Of a stretch of DNA of 64,000 nucleotides, positions 1 through 8,356 are shown one piece after another (position 1 is the stretch's first letter; each line of letters opens with the position of its first letter). The DNA is from Elusimicrobiota bacterium (GTDB taxonomy: Bacteria > CG03 > SLGR01 > JAFGSA01). Below the pieces are notes generated by a model. The model was not told where the DNA came from, did no database searches, and saw only the letters and a program-made list of their open reading frames with translations. Where the stretch lies: positions 35,424-99,423 of the forward strand of contig JAFGSA010000023.1 in NCBI GenBank assembly GCA_016934855.1. Reading direction: 5' to 3'. A program made the translations under genes and the position numbers.

Positions 1-559
1 GGTCGCCCAGCTCCTCGAAACTGATGCTGTTCTCTTCCGGCGAAAAAAGTATCTCCCCGGCTTTCGGGTCATGCTCCCTTACAAGATCGCGGCTCCAGAA
101 AAAATCAGTCATGTCGGAAATGACGAATTTAAGCTCATCCTTGGGCCTGAGCATCTTGAGGTTCCTGAGATCCATCTTTCCCGTCTCCCCCGAAGAAGGA
201 GTCTTCATATCAAGGATTATCTTTACTTCCTGCGGCAGGCCCGCTATATCCATGGACCCGTTGGTCTCTATCATCAGGCTGTATCTCCTGTAGAGGAGTT
301 CCTCTATCAGGCTGACCGCCGCCGGCTGGATGAGAGGCTCCCCGCCTGTTATCACCACGAGCGGGCAGCCGAATTCCTCTATCCTGGATATTACCTCCGG
401 GACCCCGGCGCTGAACCGCACCCGGCGCGCGTAGTCCGTGTCGCACCACGAACAGTTCAGGTTGCATCCCGCCAGCCGCACGAATACCGCCGGCTTGCCC
501 ACCAGGGACGTCTCTCCCTGTATGGAATAGAAGATATCGTAAAGTTTCAGCTCGTCCAT
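1..559 (-). CDS. queE: 7-carboxy-7-deazaguanine synthase QueE (3' end outside window)
   Basis: A radical-SAM enzyme that converts 6-carboxytetrahydropterin to 7-carboxy-7-deazaguanine, the step after QueD in queuosine/preQ0 synthesis. The visible 186 residues start MDELKLYDIFYSIQGET, typical of QueE. The [4Fe-4S] motif CxxxCxxC is at C32, C36 and C39 (GCNLNCSWCDT), and the SAM-binding GGEP is at 72-75. The ATG at 559 overlaps the queD stop by one base (TGATG), so the pair is translationally coupled. The reading frame is open to base 1, so the gene is cut by the window and its C-terminus is not seen. The function is clear from the motifs and the queD neighbour. Confidence 0.93.
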   Translation of the reverse strand, partial: MDELKLYDIFYSIQGETSLVGKPAVFVRLAGCNLNCSWCDTDYARRVRFSAGVPEVISRIEEFGCPLVVITGGEPLIQPAAVSLIEELLYRRYSLMIETNGSMDIAGLPQEVKIILDMKTPSSGETGKMDLRNLKMLRPKDELKFVISDMTDFFWSRDLVREHDPKAGEILFSPEENSISFEELGD

Positions 560-921
560 CAATCGTCTTCGGAATACGCTGCCGAATAGTTTTCCGTCTC
601 GAACACGGTCACGGAACAGACCGGTACTCCCTTCTCTTTTATCTTCCCGAATATATACCTGGCTATATTCTCGCTCGTAGGGTTTGTCTTGCTGAAAAAT
701 TCGACGCCGTTGAGGTCCCTGTGGTCGATGGTCTCCAGGACATCGTCAGTTATCTTCTTGAGCTCCCTGAAATCCATGGCCATCCCGTTACCGGGGACGT
801 CGGCAAACCCGGCGGTCACCTTGACCTTCCAGTTATGCCCGTGAACGTTCTCGCAGTTGCCCCTGTAGTTTATGAGATGGTGGGCTGCCGAGAAGAATGA
901 TAGTACGCTTATTTTATACAT
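559..921 (-). CDS. queD: 6-carboxy-5,6,7,8-tetrahydropterin synthase QueD
   Basis: Converts 7,8-dihydroneopterin triphosphate to 6-carboxytetrahydropterin, supplying QueE. The 120-residue protein has the PTPS-fold zinc ligands H15, H27 and H29 (AAHH and VHGH) and the catalytic cysteine C23 in RGNCENVHGH. Downstream it has the MDFRELKK segment and the substrate-binding NPTSENIA. The length is normal for bacterial QueD. It is the first gene of a queDE unit with its own promoter directly upstream. No Shine-Dalgarno precedes the ATG, so the message may be leaderless. Confidence 0.95.
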   Translation of the reverse strand: MYKISVLSFFSAAHHLINYRGNCENVHGHNWKVKVTAGFADVPGNGMAMDFRELKKITDDVLETIDHRDLNGVEFFSKTNPTSENIARYIFGKIKEKGVPVCSVTVFETENYSAAYSEDD

Positions 922-927
922 TCGATT

Positions 928-955
928 ATAATACTTAATTTATCCGCTTTTTCAA
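928..955 (-). promoter_or_regulatory. Promoter of queDE, leaderless geometry
   Basis: Read on the minus strand, TTGAAA (950-955) and TATTAT (928-933) are separated by 16 bp. The -10 box ends 6 nt before the queD ATG at 921 and there is no Shine-Dalgarno, so transcription should begin at or within a few bases of the start codon. Confidence 0.55.
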
Positions 956-991
956 CTGGCCCGGCCGGCGGATTTTCGGGACTGGGAGTAT

Positions 992-2170
992 CTATTTACG
1001 CAGCTCGTCCAGGACGATGCTGTAGACCATGGGCTTCTTCTCGGCGGATATCCAGATGTTCTTCCCGTCCCACCCGGCCCCGCTTATGTTTACCCGGGCT
1101 ATCTTCCCCGTGAAAAGACTGTATTCTTCATCGACAGAAAACGTGCCGGAATGCCTGTACACTTTCTTCAGGTCGCCGTCGACGGTCCAGACTGAACCGC
1201 CGTAGACGAAGATCCCTACGGGCGCGGGCCCCGGGCTTTTGTACCTGGCCTCCGTCTTCAGCGATTTTTCCAGGGGGAGAAGCTTGTATACCGCGTCTTC
1301 CTCCGCATCGCATACCCACAGGTATTTCCCGTCAAAGAACGCTGATACCGGGTCGGAACCGGGATAGGCGTAGGTCTTCTTCAGGGAAAGGTTGTCGTCG
1401 AGCCCGTGGTAGCTTATCTTCTTTGCCCACGAATCCAGTATCCAGATGCCGTCGCTTCCCCAGGCAAGTCCCGTAGGGTACATGTCCGGGAACGAATAAT
1501 AGCCTGCCAGGCTGAGCTTTTTATCTATATTGTGCCTGTAGACCGTCTTGCCGTACCAGTCGCTTATCCACAGGTACCTGCCGTCGAACATTATGGATGT
1601 AGGGTTGTTGTACGACACCAGGTATACGTGCTGCTGTCTCATGCGCCCCAGCATATAGTACCCGCCGGCCGCCAGGCACGCGATAACAAGAAGGATCCAT
1701 ATAAAAACCGGCTTACCGGATTTCCGGCCGGCGGCCGCTTCCCCGCGGCGCTCCTGCCGGCTTTTCCCCGTAGCCTTATCGAGCACGGCGTGGCTCCTCG
1801 CGTCCAGCGCTTTGGCGACTTTCCTGAGTATATCGTCGTTATCGAACGGCTTGGTGATGTAGTCCAGGGCCCCTATCTTCAGGGCATCTACGGCTACGTC
1901 CACGTGCGATTGGGCGCTGCACATTATCACGGGTATCACGGGATGGTTCTTCTTTATCTCGGTCAGCGTCTCGATGCCGTTCAGGACCGGTATCTCTATA
2001 TCCAGGAGCACCGCGTCAGGGCGCTCGGATTCGACTTTCTCCAGCGCGCTCCTGCCGTCCTCCGCGGTTACCACGTTATAGCCTTTAGCCGCAAGGATCT
2101 TGGAAATAAGTATGAGAAGCCCGACGTCGTCGTCTACTACGAGTATTTTAACCAGTTTCGGCTGATCCAT
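992..2170 (-). CDS. Membrane-anchored response-regulator receiver with C-terminal propeller
   Basis: Domain order seen: a CheY-like receiver at residues 6-122, with acidic pocket D13-D15, phospho-acceptor D57, switch S85 and K107. A basic, Ala-rich linker follows, then one transmembrane helix at about 155-175. The C-terminus (about 180-392) holds five repeats of the form FDGKYLWVSD, an NHL/YncE-like propeller pattern. The receiver must be cytoplasmic, so the propeller should face the periplasm. There is no DNA-binding or enzymatic output domain. The C-terminal domain is clearly paralogous to that of the coiled-coil protein at 19936-22047. The start at 2170 has AGGA just upstream and overlaps the histidine kinase gene by 23 nt, so the two are co-translated and the kinase is its likely partner. 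The function is unknown. An inside-to-outside signalling role is inference. Confidence 0.9.
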   Translation of the reverse strand: MDQPKLVKILVVDDDVGLLILISKILAAKGYNVVTAEDGRSALEKVESERPDAVLLDIEIPVLNGIETLTEIKKNHPVIPVIMCSAQSHVDVAVDALKIGALDYITKPFDNDDILRKVAKALDARSHAVLDKATGKSRQERRGEAAAGRKSGKPVFIWILLVIACLAAGGYYMLGRMRQQHVYLVSYNNPTSIMFDGRYLWISDWYGKTVYRHNIDKKLSLAGYYSFPDMYPTGLAWGSDGIWILDSWAKKISYHGLDDNLSLKKTYAYPGSDPVSAFFDGKYLWVCDAEEDAVYKLLPLEKSLKTEARYKSPGPAPVGIFVYGGSVWTVDGDLKKVYRHSGTFSVDEEYSLFTGKIARVNISGAGWDGKNIWISAEKKPMVYSIVLDELRK

Positions 2171-3692
2171 CTTTCCTGAATATGCTCATCCTGGTTTTCT
2201 CGGGGCCGGAAGATTCTTTCGGTATCACAAAGATAAACGAGGTGCCCTTGTCTACTACGCTCTCCACCCATATCCTGCCGTCATGGGCCGCTATTATGCC
2301 CTCGACTATGGCCAGCCCGAGCCCGGTCCCCTTGTGCCCCTTTACTTTCTCCTTGGCCCCGGAGACCTGCTCGAACTTGGAGAATACCTTCTTCAGCGAG
2401 TCTTCGGGTATGCCTATCCCTGTATCCTTAACTTCCACCTTTATCATTTTTAGTCCTGAAAACGCCGCGGGAGCGAGGCCGAATACCCTTCTGGCCTGAT
2501 CGCTGAGGCTGCCGGGATCGAAATCGCACGCGGATACCGTAACCGAGCCGCCCTCGGGGGTAAATTTCAGAGAATTGTTTACGAGGTTGGTTATGACCTG
2601 CTTCATCTTGTCCGGGTCCGCCGTTATCTCTCCCGCAGCGGCCGGGACTTCCACTCTAAGATCCAGCTTCTTCTCGAGAGCAAGCGGTTTCAGGAGCTGG
2701 ACCGTTTCTGCGCATACGCTGCCGATATTAATTTTTTCCTTCTTTATCTCTATCATGCCGGCCTCGATCTTCGCCAGGTCCAGCACGTCATCGATGAACC
2801 GGCCGAGCCTGAGCGTATTGGCCGCCACGGTATTGAGGCATTCCCTCTGCTCCCGGGTTATCTGGCCGGTGCTCCCTTCAAGTATCAGGTTCACGTACCC
2901 TCTTATAGCGGTGATAGGGCTCCTGAGTTCGTGCGTGACGCTGGATATGAATCCCTGCTTCATATCGTCGAGCTCCTTGAGTTTCCCGGCCATTCTGTTG
3001 AGGTCCGCCGCCAGGTTCCCCAGCTCGTCACTGCTTTTCACATCGATCCGCGTGTCCAGGTGCCCCTGGCCGATGAGCGCGGCCCCCTTTTCCATCTTCC
3101 CGATGGGGACGGTCATCATATGGGCGAGCACGAGCGCCCCGGCAATACCCGCGATGAGCGCACCCGCGGCGATTACCAGGATCAGGTTCCTGGTCCTGCT
3201 TATATTCTTGCTTATGGCGGCGTCCATGACCTTCTTGGAGAAACCCACCTTCACGGTTGCCGTTCTCTTTGATTCTATTAAAAGCGGGAGGCTTATCTCG
3301 AATATCTCCGTTCCCCTGTTGTTCTTATAAAGCTGCGTAAGGAGCGTCTCGCTGCGGAGGGCTTTCATGGTCGCGGGTTCCCGGTCGATCTTTCCCAGAA
3401 GCTCTATATCTGTATGCGCGAGTATCTCCCCCGACTGGTTTAAAAGTTCCGCGTATACGAGCGCCTCTACTTCTTTCATCTGGTTCAGGTAATTTATAAG
3501 GATTATCTCGTTCTCGGTTATCAGGGACTCTTCGCTTATCTGCTCCAGCCCCTTGGCGATATTGATCTGCGCTTTCTCGAGCTCTTTCGTCAGGAGCCAT
3601 TTTTCCGCGAAGAACAGCACTATGCTGACCCCCGTTATGACGATCATGACCAGAAGACTTGCGGAAATGCTTAATTTTGTCCTGAGTTTCAC
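2148..3692 (-). CDS. Membrane sensor histidine kinase
   Basis: Orthodox two-component sensor kinase of 514 residues. TM1 is at about 10-29, followed by an extracytoplasmic sensor region of about 140 residues resembling a single-Cache fold, then TM2 at about 169-193. A HAMP linker leads to the HisKA dimerisation helix with H254 in SVTHELRSPI. The ATPase domain has the N-box NLVNNSLKF (369-377), the G1 box DTGIGIP (423-429) and the G2 box GTGLGLA (455-461). About 25 residues (390-415) are inserted before the G1 box. It overlaps the receiver-propeller gene downstream and lies 11 nt after wecB, in an operon of envelope and housekeeping genes. Its ligand is unknown. The receiver encoded next to it is the obvious phosphoacceptor. 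Confidence 0.93.
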   Translation of the reverse strand: MKLRTKLSISASLLVMIVITGVSIVLFFAEKWLLTKELEKAQINIAKGLEQISEESLITENEIILINYLNQMKEVEALVYAELLNQSGEILAHTDIELLGKIDREPATMKALRSETLLTQLYKNNRGTEIFEISLPLLIESKRTATVKVGFSKKVMDAAISKNISRTRNLILVIAAGALIAGIAGALVLAHMMTVPIGKMEKGAALIGQGHLDTRIDVKSSDELGNLAADLNRMAGKLKELDDMKQGFISSVTHELRSPITAIRGYVNLILEGSTGQITREQRECLNTVAANTLRLGRFIDDVLDLAKIEAGMIEIKKEKINIGSVCAETVQLLKPLALEKKLDLRVEVPAAAGEITADPDKMKQVITNLVNNSLKFTPEGGSVTVSACDFDPGSLSDQARRVFGLAPAAFSGLKMIKVEVKDTGIGIPEDSLKKVFSKFEQVSGAKEKVKGHKGTGLGLAIVEGIIAAHDGRIWVESVVDKGTSFIFVIPKESSGPEKTRMSIFRKDGSAETG

Positions 3693-3703
3693 TTTATCGG
3701 TTA

Positions 3704-4867
3704 TTAACGGGTCTTTTTAGGCGGTTTCCAGTCACCGGGTCTTTTCTTTCTGAGTCCCAGCCAGTATTCTATGGCGTCCGCCGTCCTCACAGCGGCTCTC
3801 CCGTCGCCGTAAGGATTGACGGACCTGGAGAACCTCCTGTAGACTTCTTTTCTTTCAAGGATCCTCCTGCCCCATCCGTATATCTCCTCTTCCCCGGTGC
3901 CTATTACTTTTACCGTGCCGGCGGCTACCGCCTCTGGCCTTTCCGTGACTTTCCTCAGCACGAGCACCGGTTTACCCAGCGAAGGAGCTTCCTCCTGTAT
4001 ACCCCCCGAGTCGGTGAAACAGAAATGACAGTTCTTCATCAGCCAGACCATGTCCCTGTAGGAGACAGGCGGGACCAGCAGGAACCCGCCGTTTTTTCCC
4101 AGCATCTTCCTGACCGTGCCGTTTACGTTCGGGTTAAGGTGTACCGGATACACGAACCGCAGGTCCGGAAAATCTCCGGACAGCTTTTTGAGCGCCCGGC
4201 ATATGTTTTCGAGCGGTTTTCCGAAATTCTCCCTCCTGTGCGCGGTTACCAGAACGAACTTTCTGCCCGGGAGCATCTTTCTGAGGGCGCTGTTTTCCGG
4301 GGCAAGGCCTTTCGACGTTATATGCTTTAAGGCATCTATCACTGTGTTTCCCGTTACGTACACGCTGCCCGGCGCGACGTTCTCCCCCAGGAGATTCATC
4401 CTGTTGCCGCGCGTAGGCGCGAAATGGAGTGTGCACAGACTGTCGGTCAGCCTCCTGTTCTGCTCCTCGGGGAAAGGGTTATACATGTCGAACGACCTCA
4501 GGCCGGCCTCGACATGCCCCGCCGGTATCATGAGGTAATAGGCTGACAGCGCCGCCGCAAGCGTCGTGGTCGTGTCTCCGTGAACCAGCACCAGGTCCGG
4601 CTTCTCTTTCTCGTACACCTTCCTCAGCCCCTCCATGCACCTGGAGACTATCATGTGGAGCGTCTGCGACCTGGTCATTATATCCAGGTCGTACTCGGGC
4701 GATATGCCGAAGAGGTCGAGCACCTGGTCCAGCATCCCCCTGTGCTGGGCAGTGACAGCGCTCTTCACGCCGAAGCATTCTCTTCTTTTAAGTTCCGCGA
4801 TGACCGGGGCCATCTTTATCGCCTCCGGCCGTGTCCCGAACACTACAAGTATTTTTTTCTTTCTCAT
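3704..4867 (-). CDS. wecB: UDP-N-acetylglucosamine 2-epimerase (non-hydrolysing)
   Basis: Interconverts UDP-GlcNAc and UDP-ManNAc for cell-surface polysaccharide synthesis. The 387 residues carry the family signatures GTRPEA (11-16), HGDTTTT (96-102), GHVEAGLRS (117-125), EEQNRR (134-139), TAHRRENFG (208-216) and the nucleotide-binding DSGGIQEE (286-293). These are the usual catalytic and UDP-binding positions, and the length is normal. It starts inside the wecA stop with a 4-nt ATGA overlap. The pairing with a WecA-type transferase indicates ManNAc-containing glycans built on a polyprenyl carrier. Confidence 0.96.
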   Translation of the reverse strand: MRKKKILVVFGTRPEAIKMAPVIAELKRRECFGVKSAVTAQHRGMLDQVLDLFGISPEYDLDIMTRSQTLHMIVSRCMEGLRKVYEKEKPDLVLVHGDTTTTLAAALSAYYLMIPAGHVEAGLRSFDMYNPFPEEQNRRLTDSLCTLHFAPTRGNRMNLLGENVAPGSVYVTGNTVIDALKHITSKGLAPENSALRKMLPGRKFVLVTAHRRENFGKPLENICRALKKLSGDFPDLRFVYPVHLNPNVNGTVRKMLGKNGGFLLVPPVSYRDMVWLMKNCHFCFTDSGGIQEEAPSLGKPVLVLRKVTERPEAVAAGTVKVIGTGEEEIYGWGRRILERKEVYRRFSRSVNPYGDGRAAVRTADAIEYWLGLRKKRPGDWKPPKKTR

Positions 4868-5880
4868 AATAAAGTTATCAGTACCGCTAAAAGGCCGAGT
4901 ATCAGCGTCACATAATATATTCTAAATATTACTTTCCTGACATTCCAGCCCCGCCGGTACAGGAGCCTGTGATGGATGTGGTCCCTGTCCGCCTCCATAA
5001 AAGGTTTTCTCGTGAATACTCTTCTGACAAGCGATATGAACGCATCGAATATGGGAACGCCGAAAATCAGTATCGGTATGAACAGCGTAAGGGCCCCGGC
5101 GGTCTTAAGGATTCCGGTTATCGTTATCACCCCCGCCATGAATCCCAGGAGCAGGCTCCCGGAATCCCCGAGGAAGATCTTGGCCGGGGGAAAATTGTAT
5201 TTCAGAAAACCGATACAGCTGCCGCAGACGGCCAGGCTTATCACCGAAGCCAGCTTGAGCCTGTCCACCGTCATGGGTTCGGTCTGTATGTTTATCTGGT
5301 ACAGAGTTATGACAAAAAATATCCCGGTGGCTATAGCCATAACTCCTGATGCAAGGCCGTCGATACCGTCGATGAGGTTCACCGAGTTTATAAAACCCGT
5401 TATCCACAGCACCGTGATTATCATCACGAGGTACAGGGGGATCTCCATGTAAGAGGAAAAAAACGGGATATTGAGTCCTTTTATCTTTATGCCGTACTGC
5501 ATCACTATCATCGCTGTGATTATCTGGCCCAGGAGCTTGGTTGTCGGCGCGACCCCTTTCACATCGTCTACCATGCCGAGCACCATTATCACGATGGATC
5601 CCACCAGGATGCCTTCCAGCAGCCTCATGATATGCCCGGAATTTCCCGTAAGAAGCGCATTGAAGGCCGAATTGACGTTTTTCATGATGAATACCGTGCC
5701 GAATATCCCGATGAATATGGCTACGCCGCCCCACAGCGGGATGTCTTTGCGGTGTATCTTCCTGCCGGAAGGATTATCCATGGCGTTGAACTTTATCGCA
5801 AAAGAGCCCACTATGGGCACGAAAAGGAGAGTCAGGAATAAAGACATGCCGAATACGAGGATGTAAAGTTCGAAATTCAT
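4864..5880 (-). CDS. wecA: Polyprenyl-phosphate GlcNAc-1-phosphate transferase (WecA/TagO family)
   Basis: Integral membrane enzyme of the MraY/WecA superfamily that loads a sugar-1-phosphate onto undecaprenyl phosphate, the first step of surface glycan synthesis. The 338 residues contain many hydrophobic segments. They include the metal/substrate motifs VDDVKG (104-109), NLIDGIDG (168-175) and GDSGS (238-242), and the histidine motif DRDHIHHRL near residue 300 typical of WecA/TagO. MurNAc- versus GlcNAc-specificity cannot be read directly. Pairing with wecB favours GlcNAc. Upstream, between upp and this start, lies a heptad-repeat element with inverted ends, and no good Shine-Dalgarno is seen. 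Confidence 0.92.
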   Translation of the reverse strand: MNFELYILVFGMSLFLTLLFVPIVGSFAIKFNAMDNPSGRKIHRKDIPLWGGVAIFIGIFGTVFIMKNVNSAFNALLTGNSGHIMRLLEGILVGSIVIMVLGMVDDVKGVAPTTKLLGQIITAMIVMQYGIKIKGLNIPFFSSYMEIPLYLVMIITVLWITGFINSVNLIDGIDGLASGVMAIATGIFFVITLYQINIQTEPMTVDRLKLASVISLAVCGSCIGFLKYNFPPAKIFLGDSGSLLLGFMAGVITITGILKTAGALTLFIPILIFGVPIFDAFISLVRRVFTRKPFMEADRDHIHHRLLYRRGWNVRKVIFRIYYVTLILGLLAVLITLL

Positions 5881-5888
5881 GTCACGTC

Positions 5889-6020
5889 AGCTTTAAGCTG
5901 TAAGTTGTAAGTTATAAGTTTTAAGATCTCCATTCAAATTCTGCTCATACAATACAAATTGATTCTTCTCATGGTCTTACAGCTTATAGCTTATAACTTA
6001 TAACTATTTATCATCTGGCA
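5889..6020. repeat. Heptad-repeat element between upp and wecA, inverted ends
   Basis: The 147-bp gap between the upp stop and the wecA start consists mainly of degenerate 7-bp units. TAAGCTG, TAAGTTG, TAAGTTA, TAAGTTT run near 5895, and the reverse-oriented counterparts (TTATAGC, TTATAAC) run to about 6005. The two ends are therefore mutually inverted and could form a long imperfect hairpin. The module next to the upp end shares about 20 bp (ACTTATAACTATTTATCATC) with the element behind the gene at 42140. Confidence 0.8.
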
Positions 6021-6027
6021 TCCGTAT

Positions 6028-6666
6028 CTACTTCGTTCCGAATATCCTGTCCCCGGCATCGCCCAGCCCGGGCAGTATGTAGCCGTGATCGTTCAGCCGC
6101 TCATCGATGGCGGCAGTATATATAGGTACGTCCTCGTGTTTCTTACGGACTTCCCGTATGCCTTCGGGAGCGGCAACAAGGCACATTATCTTGATGTTCT
6201 TGGCGCCGGCTTTCTTGCATATATCGAGGGTTGCCGCCATAGTATGCCCGGTAGCAAGCATGGGGTCTATAAGTATGACCAGCTGGCATCCGGAGATGTT
6301 CGCGGGGAGCTTCTTGTAGTATTCTATCGCCTCCAGGGTATCGGGGTCGCGGTACATACCTATATGCCCGACCCTTGCCTGAGGCATGACTTCCAGCACT
6401 CCGTCGACCATTCCTATGCCGGCCCGGAGTATCGGGATGAGGACTATATCGGAACTTTCCACCCTGACCCCGGCGCAGTCCATGTCCAGGGGGGTCCTTA
6501 CTTTTATCCCGGAAGCTTTTATGTTCCTGGTCACCTCAAAAGCCATCAGAGTCGAGAGTTCCTTTAGAAGAACCCTGAAATCCGTGCTTATCGTCGAGAC
6601 ATCCCTCATCCTCGTCAGCTTGTCCTGCACTAGCGGATGATCGACTACTATAGTATTTTCCATCAT
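6028..6666 (-). CDS. upp: Uracil phosphoribosyltransferase
   Basis: Salvage enzyme making UMP from uracil and PRPP in the cytoplasm. The 212 residues show the PRPP loop LIDPMLATGHT (about 134-144), the ILRAGIGM segment, and the C-terminal uracil site with GYILPGLGDAGDR. The length equals that of the family. It has two adjacent ATG codons (6666 and 6663) behind AAGGAT, so either may be used. It lies 11 nt downstream of glyA, reproducing the glyA-upp order of Firmicutes. A heptad-repeat element follows the stop. Confidence 0.97.
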   Translation of the reverse strand: MMENTIVVDHPLVQDKLTRMRDVSTISTDFRVLLKELSTLMAFEVTRNIKASGIKVRTPLDMDCAGVRVESSDIVLIPILRAGIGMVDGVLEVMPQARVGHIGMYRDPDTLEAIEYYKKLPANISGCQLVILIDPMLATGHTMAATLDICKKAGAKNIKIMCLVAAPEGIREVRKKHEDVPIYTAAIDERLNDHGYILPGLGDAGDRIFGTK

Positions 6667-6677
6667 CAGATCCTTTA

Positions 6678-7904
6678 TTATTCAACCGGGAATCTGCCGC
6701 ACAGGGACATGATTCCTTTCTTCACTTCGGCTATCGTTTTCTCGTCACGGTCTTTCAGCACCCTGGATATGAATTGCCCGATCTGCCTTACCTCGTCCGC
6801 ACCCATGCCCCTTGTAGTAAGGACGGGCGTACCCAGTCTTATGCCCGATGCGATAAAAGGCTTCTGAGGATCGTACGGTATTGTGTTCTTGTTGGCTATT
6901 ATCCCGGAACGCTGCAGCAGGGCCTCCGCGTCCTTTCCCGTGACGTCTATAGGCCTCAGGTCTATGAGTATTATATGGTTATCGGTGCCGTCGGTCACCA
7001 GCTTTATGCCGTTTTCCATGAGCGTTTCGGCAAGTACGGCGCTGTTCGAAACGACTCTCTTTATGTATTCCCCGAACTCGTCGGACAGCACTTCTTTGAA
7101 ACATACGGCTTTTGCCGCTATAACATGCATCAGCGGCCCGCCCTGGTTGCCGGGGAATACAGACCTGTCGATGTCTTTAGCGTATTTTTCCCTGCACATT
7201 ATCATGCCGCCGCGCGGTCCCCTGAGCGTCTTGTGGGTGGTAGTCGTCACTACGTCGCAGTAAGGCACCGGATCGGGATGGCACCCTTTCGCCACAAGAC
7301 CCGCTATGTGAGCGATATCGGCCACAAGGTACGCCCCGGCCTCATCAGCTATTTCCCTGAACTTTTTAAAATCTATAGCCCGGGGATACGCCGAAGCGCC
7401 GCAGACTATGAGCCTGGGTTTTTCCCTGAGCGCGATCTCCCTGACTTCGTCGAAGTCTATCCTGCCCGTTTCCCTGTTCACGCCGTACGGCACTATTTTG
7501 AAATGTTTCCCGCTGAAATTCAGAGGATGCCCGTGGCTCAGATGCCCGCCGCACGAAAGGTCCATTCCCATCAACGTATCTCCCACCTCTATCAGGGCGA
7601 GATAAGCCTCCAGGTTGGCCTGCGTGCCTGAATGAGGCTGTACGTTAACATGTTCGCATCCGAATATTTTTTTAGCCCTTTCTATCGCGAGCGTTTCAAC
7701 GACATCCACGTTCTCGCAGCCGCCGTAATACCTTTTACCGGGATACCCTTCTGCATACTTGTCCGTAAGATGCGATCCCATAGCCTCGATGACTGCCGGC
7801 GAAGTATAGTTCTCGGAAGCGATCATCTCGAGGTTGTTCTGCTGACGTTCTTTCTCCCTGGCTATGGCATCGAAAACATCCCTGTCTTTAGTCTTTAAGC
7901 TCAT
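6678..7904 (-). CDS. glyA: Serine hydroxymethyltransferase
   Basis: PLP enzyme interconverting serine and glycine with tetrahydrofolate, feeding one-carbon units and glycine to the purine pathway encoded further along. The 408 residues include the PLP-lysine motif [13 protein letters not shown] near residue 230 and the N-terminal [12 protein letters not shown] signature. Length and motifs are canonical. It overlaps the YwlE-like phosphatase gene by 17 nt. Confidence 0.98.
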   Translation of the reverse strand: MSLKTKDRDVFDAIAREKERQQNNLEMIASENYTSPAVIEAMGSHLTDKYAEGYPGKRYYGGCENVDVVETLAIERAKKIFGCEHVNVQPHSGTQANLEAYLALIEVGDTLMGMDLSCGGHLSHGHPLNFSGKHFKIVPYGVNRETGRIDFDEVREIALREKPRLIVCGASAYPRAIDFKKFREIADEAGAYLVADIAHIAGLVAKGCHPDPVPYCDVVTTTTHKTLRGPRGGMIMCREKYAKDIDRSVFPGNQGGPLMHVIAAKAVCFKEVLSDEFGEYIKRVVSNSAVLAETLMENGIKLVTDGTDNHIILIDLRPIDVTGKDAEALLQRSGIIANKNTIPYDPQKPFIASGIRLGTPVLTTRGMGADEVRQIGQFISRVLKDRDEKTIAEVKKGIMSLCGRFPVE

Positions 7905-8352
7905 TTTTCAACCTTTCTATAAGTTCTTCCACATAGAATCTTATCATCTTGAAAGTCTCGCGGTAAGACTCCACACCCATGCCTATGGGATCCGGTATAT
8001 CCTTCCTCCGCCCTTCCGCGTATTCGCTCAGAAGATACACCTTGCCCCCGTACGCCGGGAACCTGTACTCTATGTCGCTCTTGTGACCTTTCGTCATCAC
8101 GAGTATCAGGTCAGAAGATTCCAGTATATCTCTGTCTATCATCTGCGGGATATGGCCGGTGTAGTTTATCCCGTTTTCGTCCATGACCGTCCTGAGGTCG
8201 CCTACTATCGCGTAGTAGGGCATAGCGGCTGTTCCCGCCGAATCCACTTCCAGGTATTCCAGCTCTGTACCTTTGATAAGGTTCTCCATTAATTTATGCG
8301 CCATGACGCTCCTGCATGTGTTTCCGGTACAGACAAAAGTTATTTTTTTCAA
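7888..8352 (-). CDS. Low-molecular-weight protein phosphatase, YwlE-like
   Basis: LMW-PTP fold protein of 154 residues with the P-loop CTGNTCRS at C8-S15 and the general-acid segment DPIGMG in the C-terminal third. The threonine inside the P-loop (T12) is the residue that makes B. subtilis YwlE a protein-arginine phosphatase, whereas tyrosine phosphatases usually carry Ile or Leu there. The sua5-ywlE-glyA-upp order also mirrors B. subtilis. No arginine kinase McsB is seen in the window, so arginine specificity is inference. A tyrosine phosphatase acting on wec-type glycan machinery is the alternative. Confidence 0.85.
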   Translation of the reverse strand: MKKITFVCTGNTCRSVMAHKLMENLIKGTELEYLEVDSAGTAAMPYYAIVGDLRTVMDENGINYTGHIPQMIDRDILESSDLILVMTKGHKSDIEYRFPAYGGKVYLLSEYAEGRRKDIPDPIGMGVESYRETFKMIRFYVEELIERLKNELKD

Positions 8353-8356
8353 TCCG

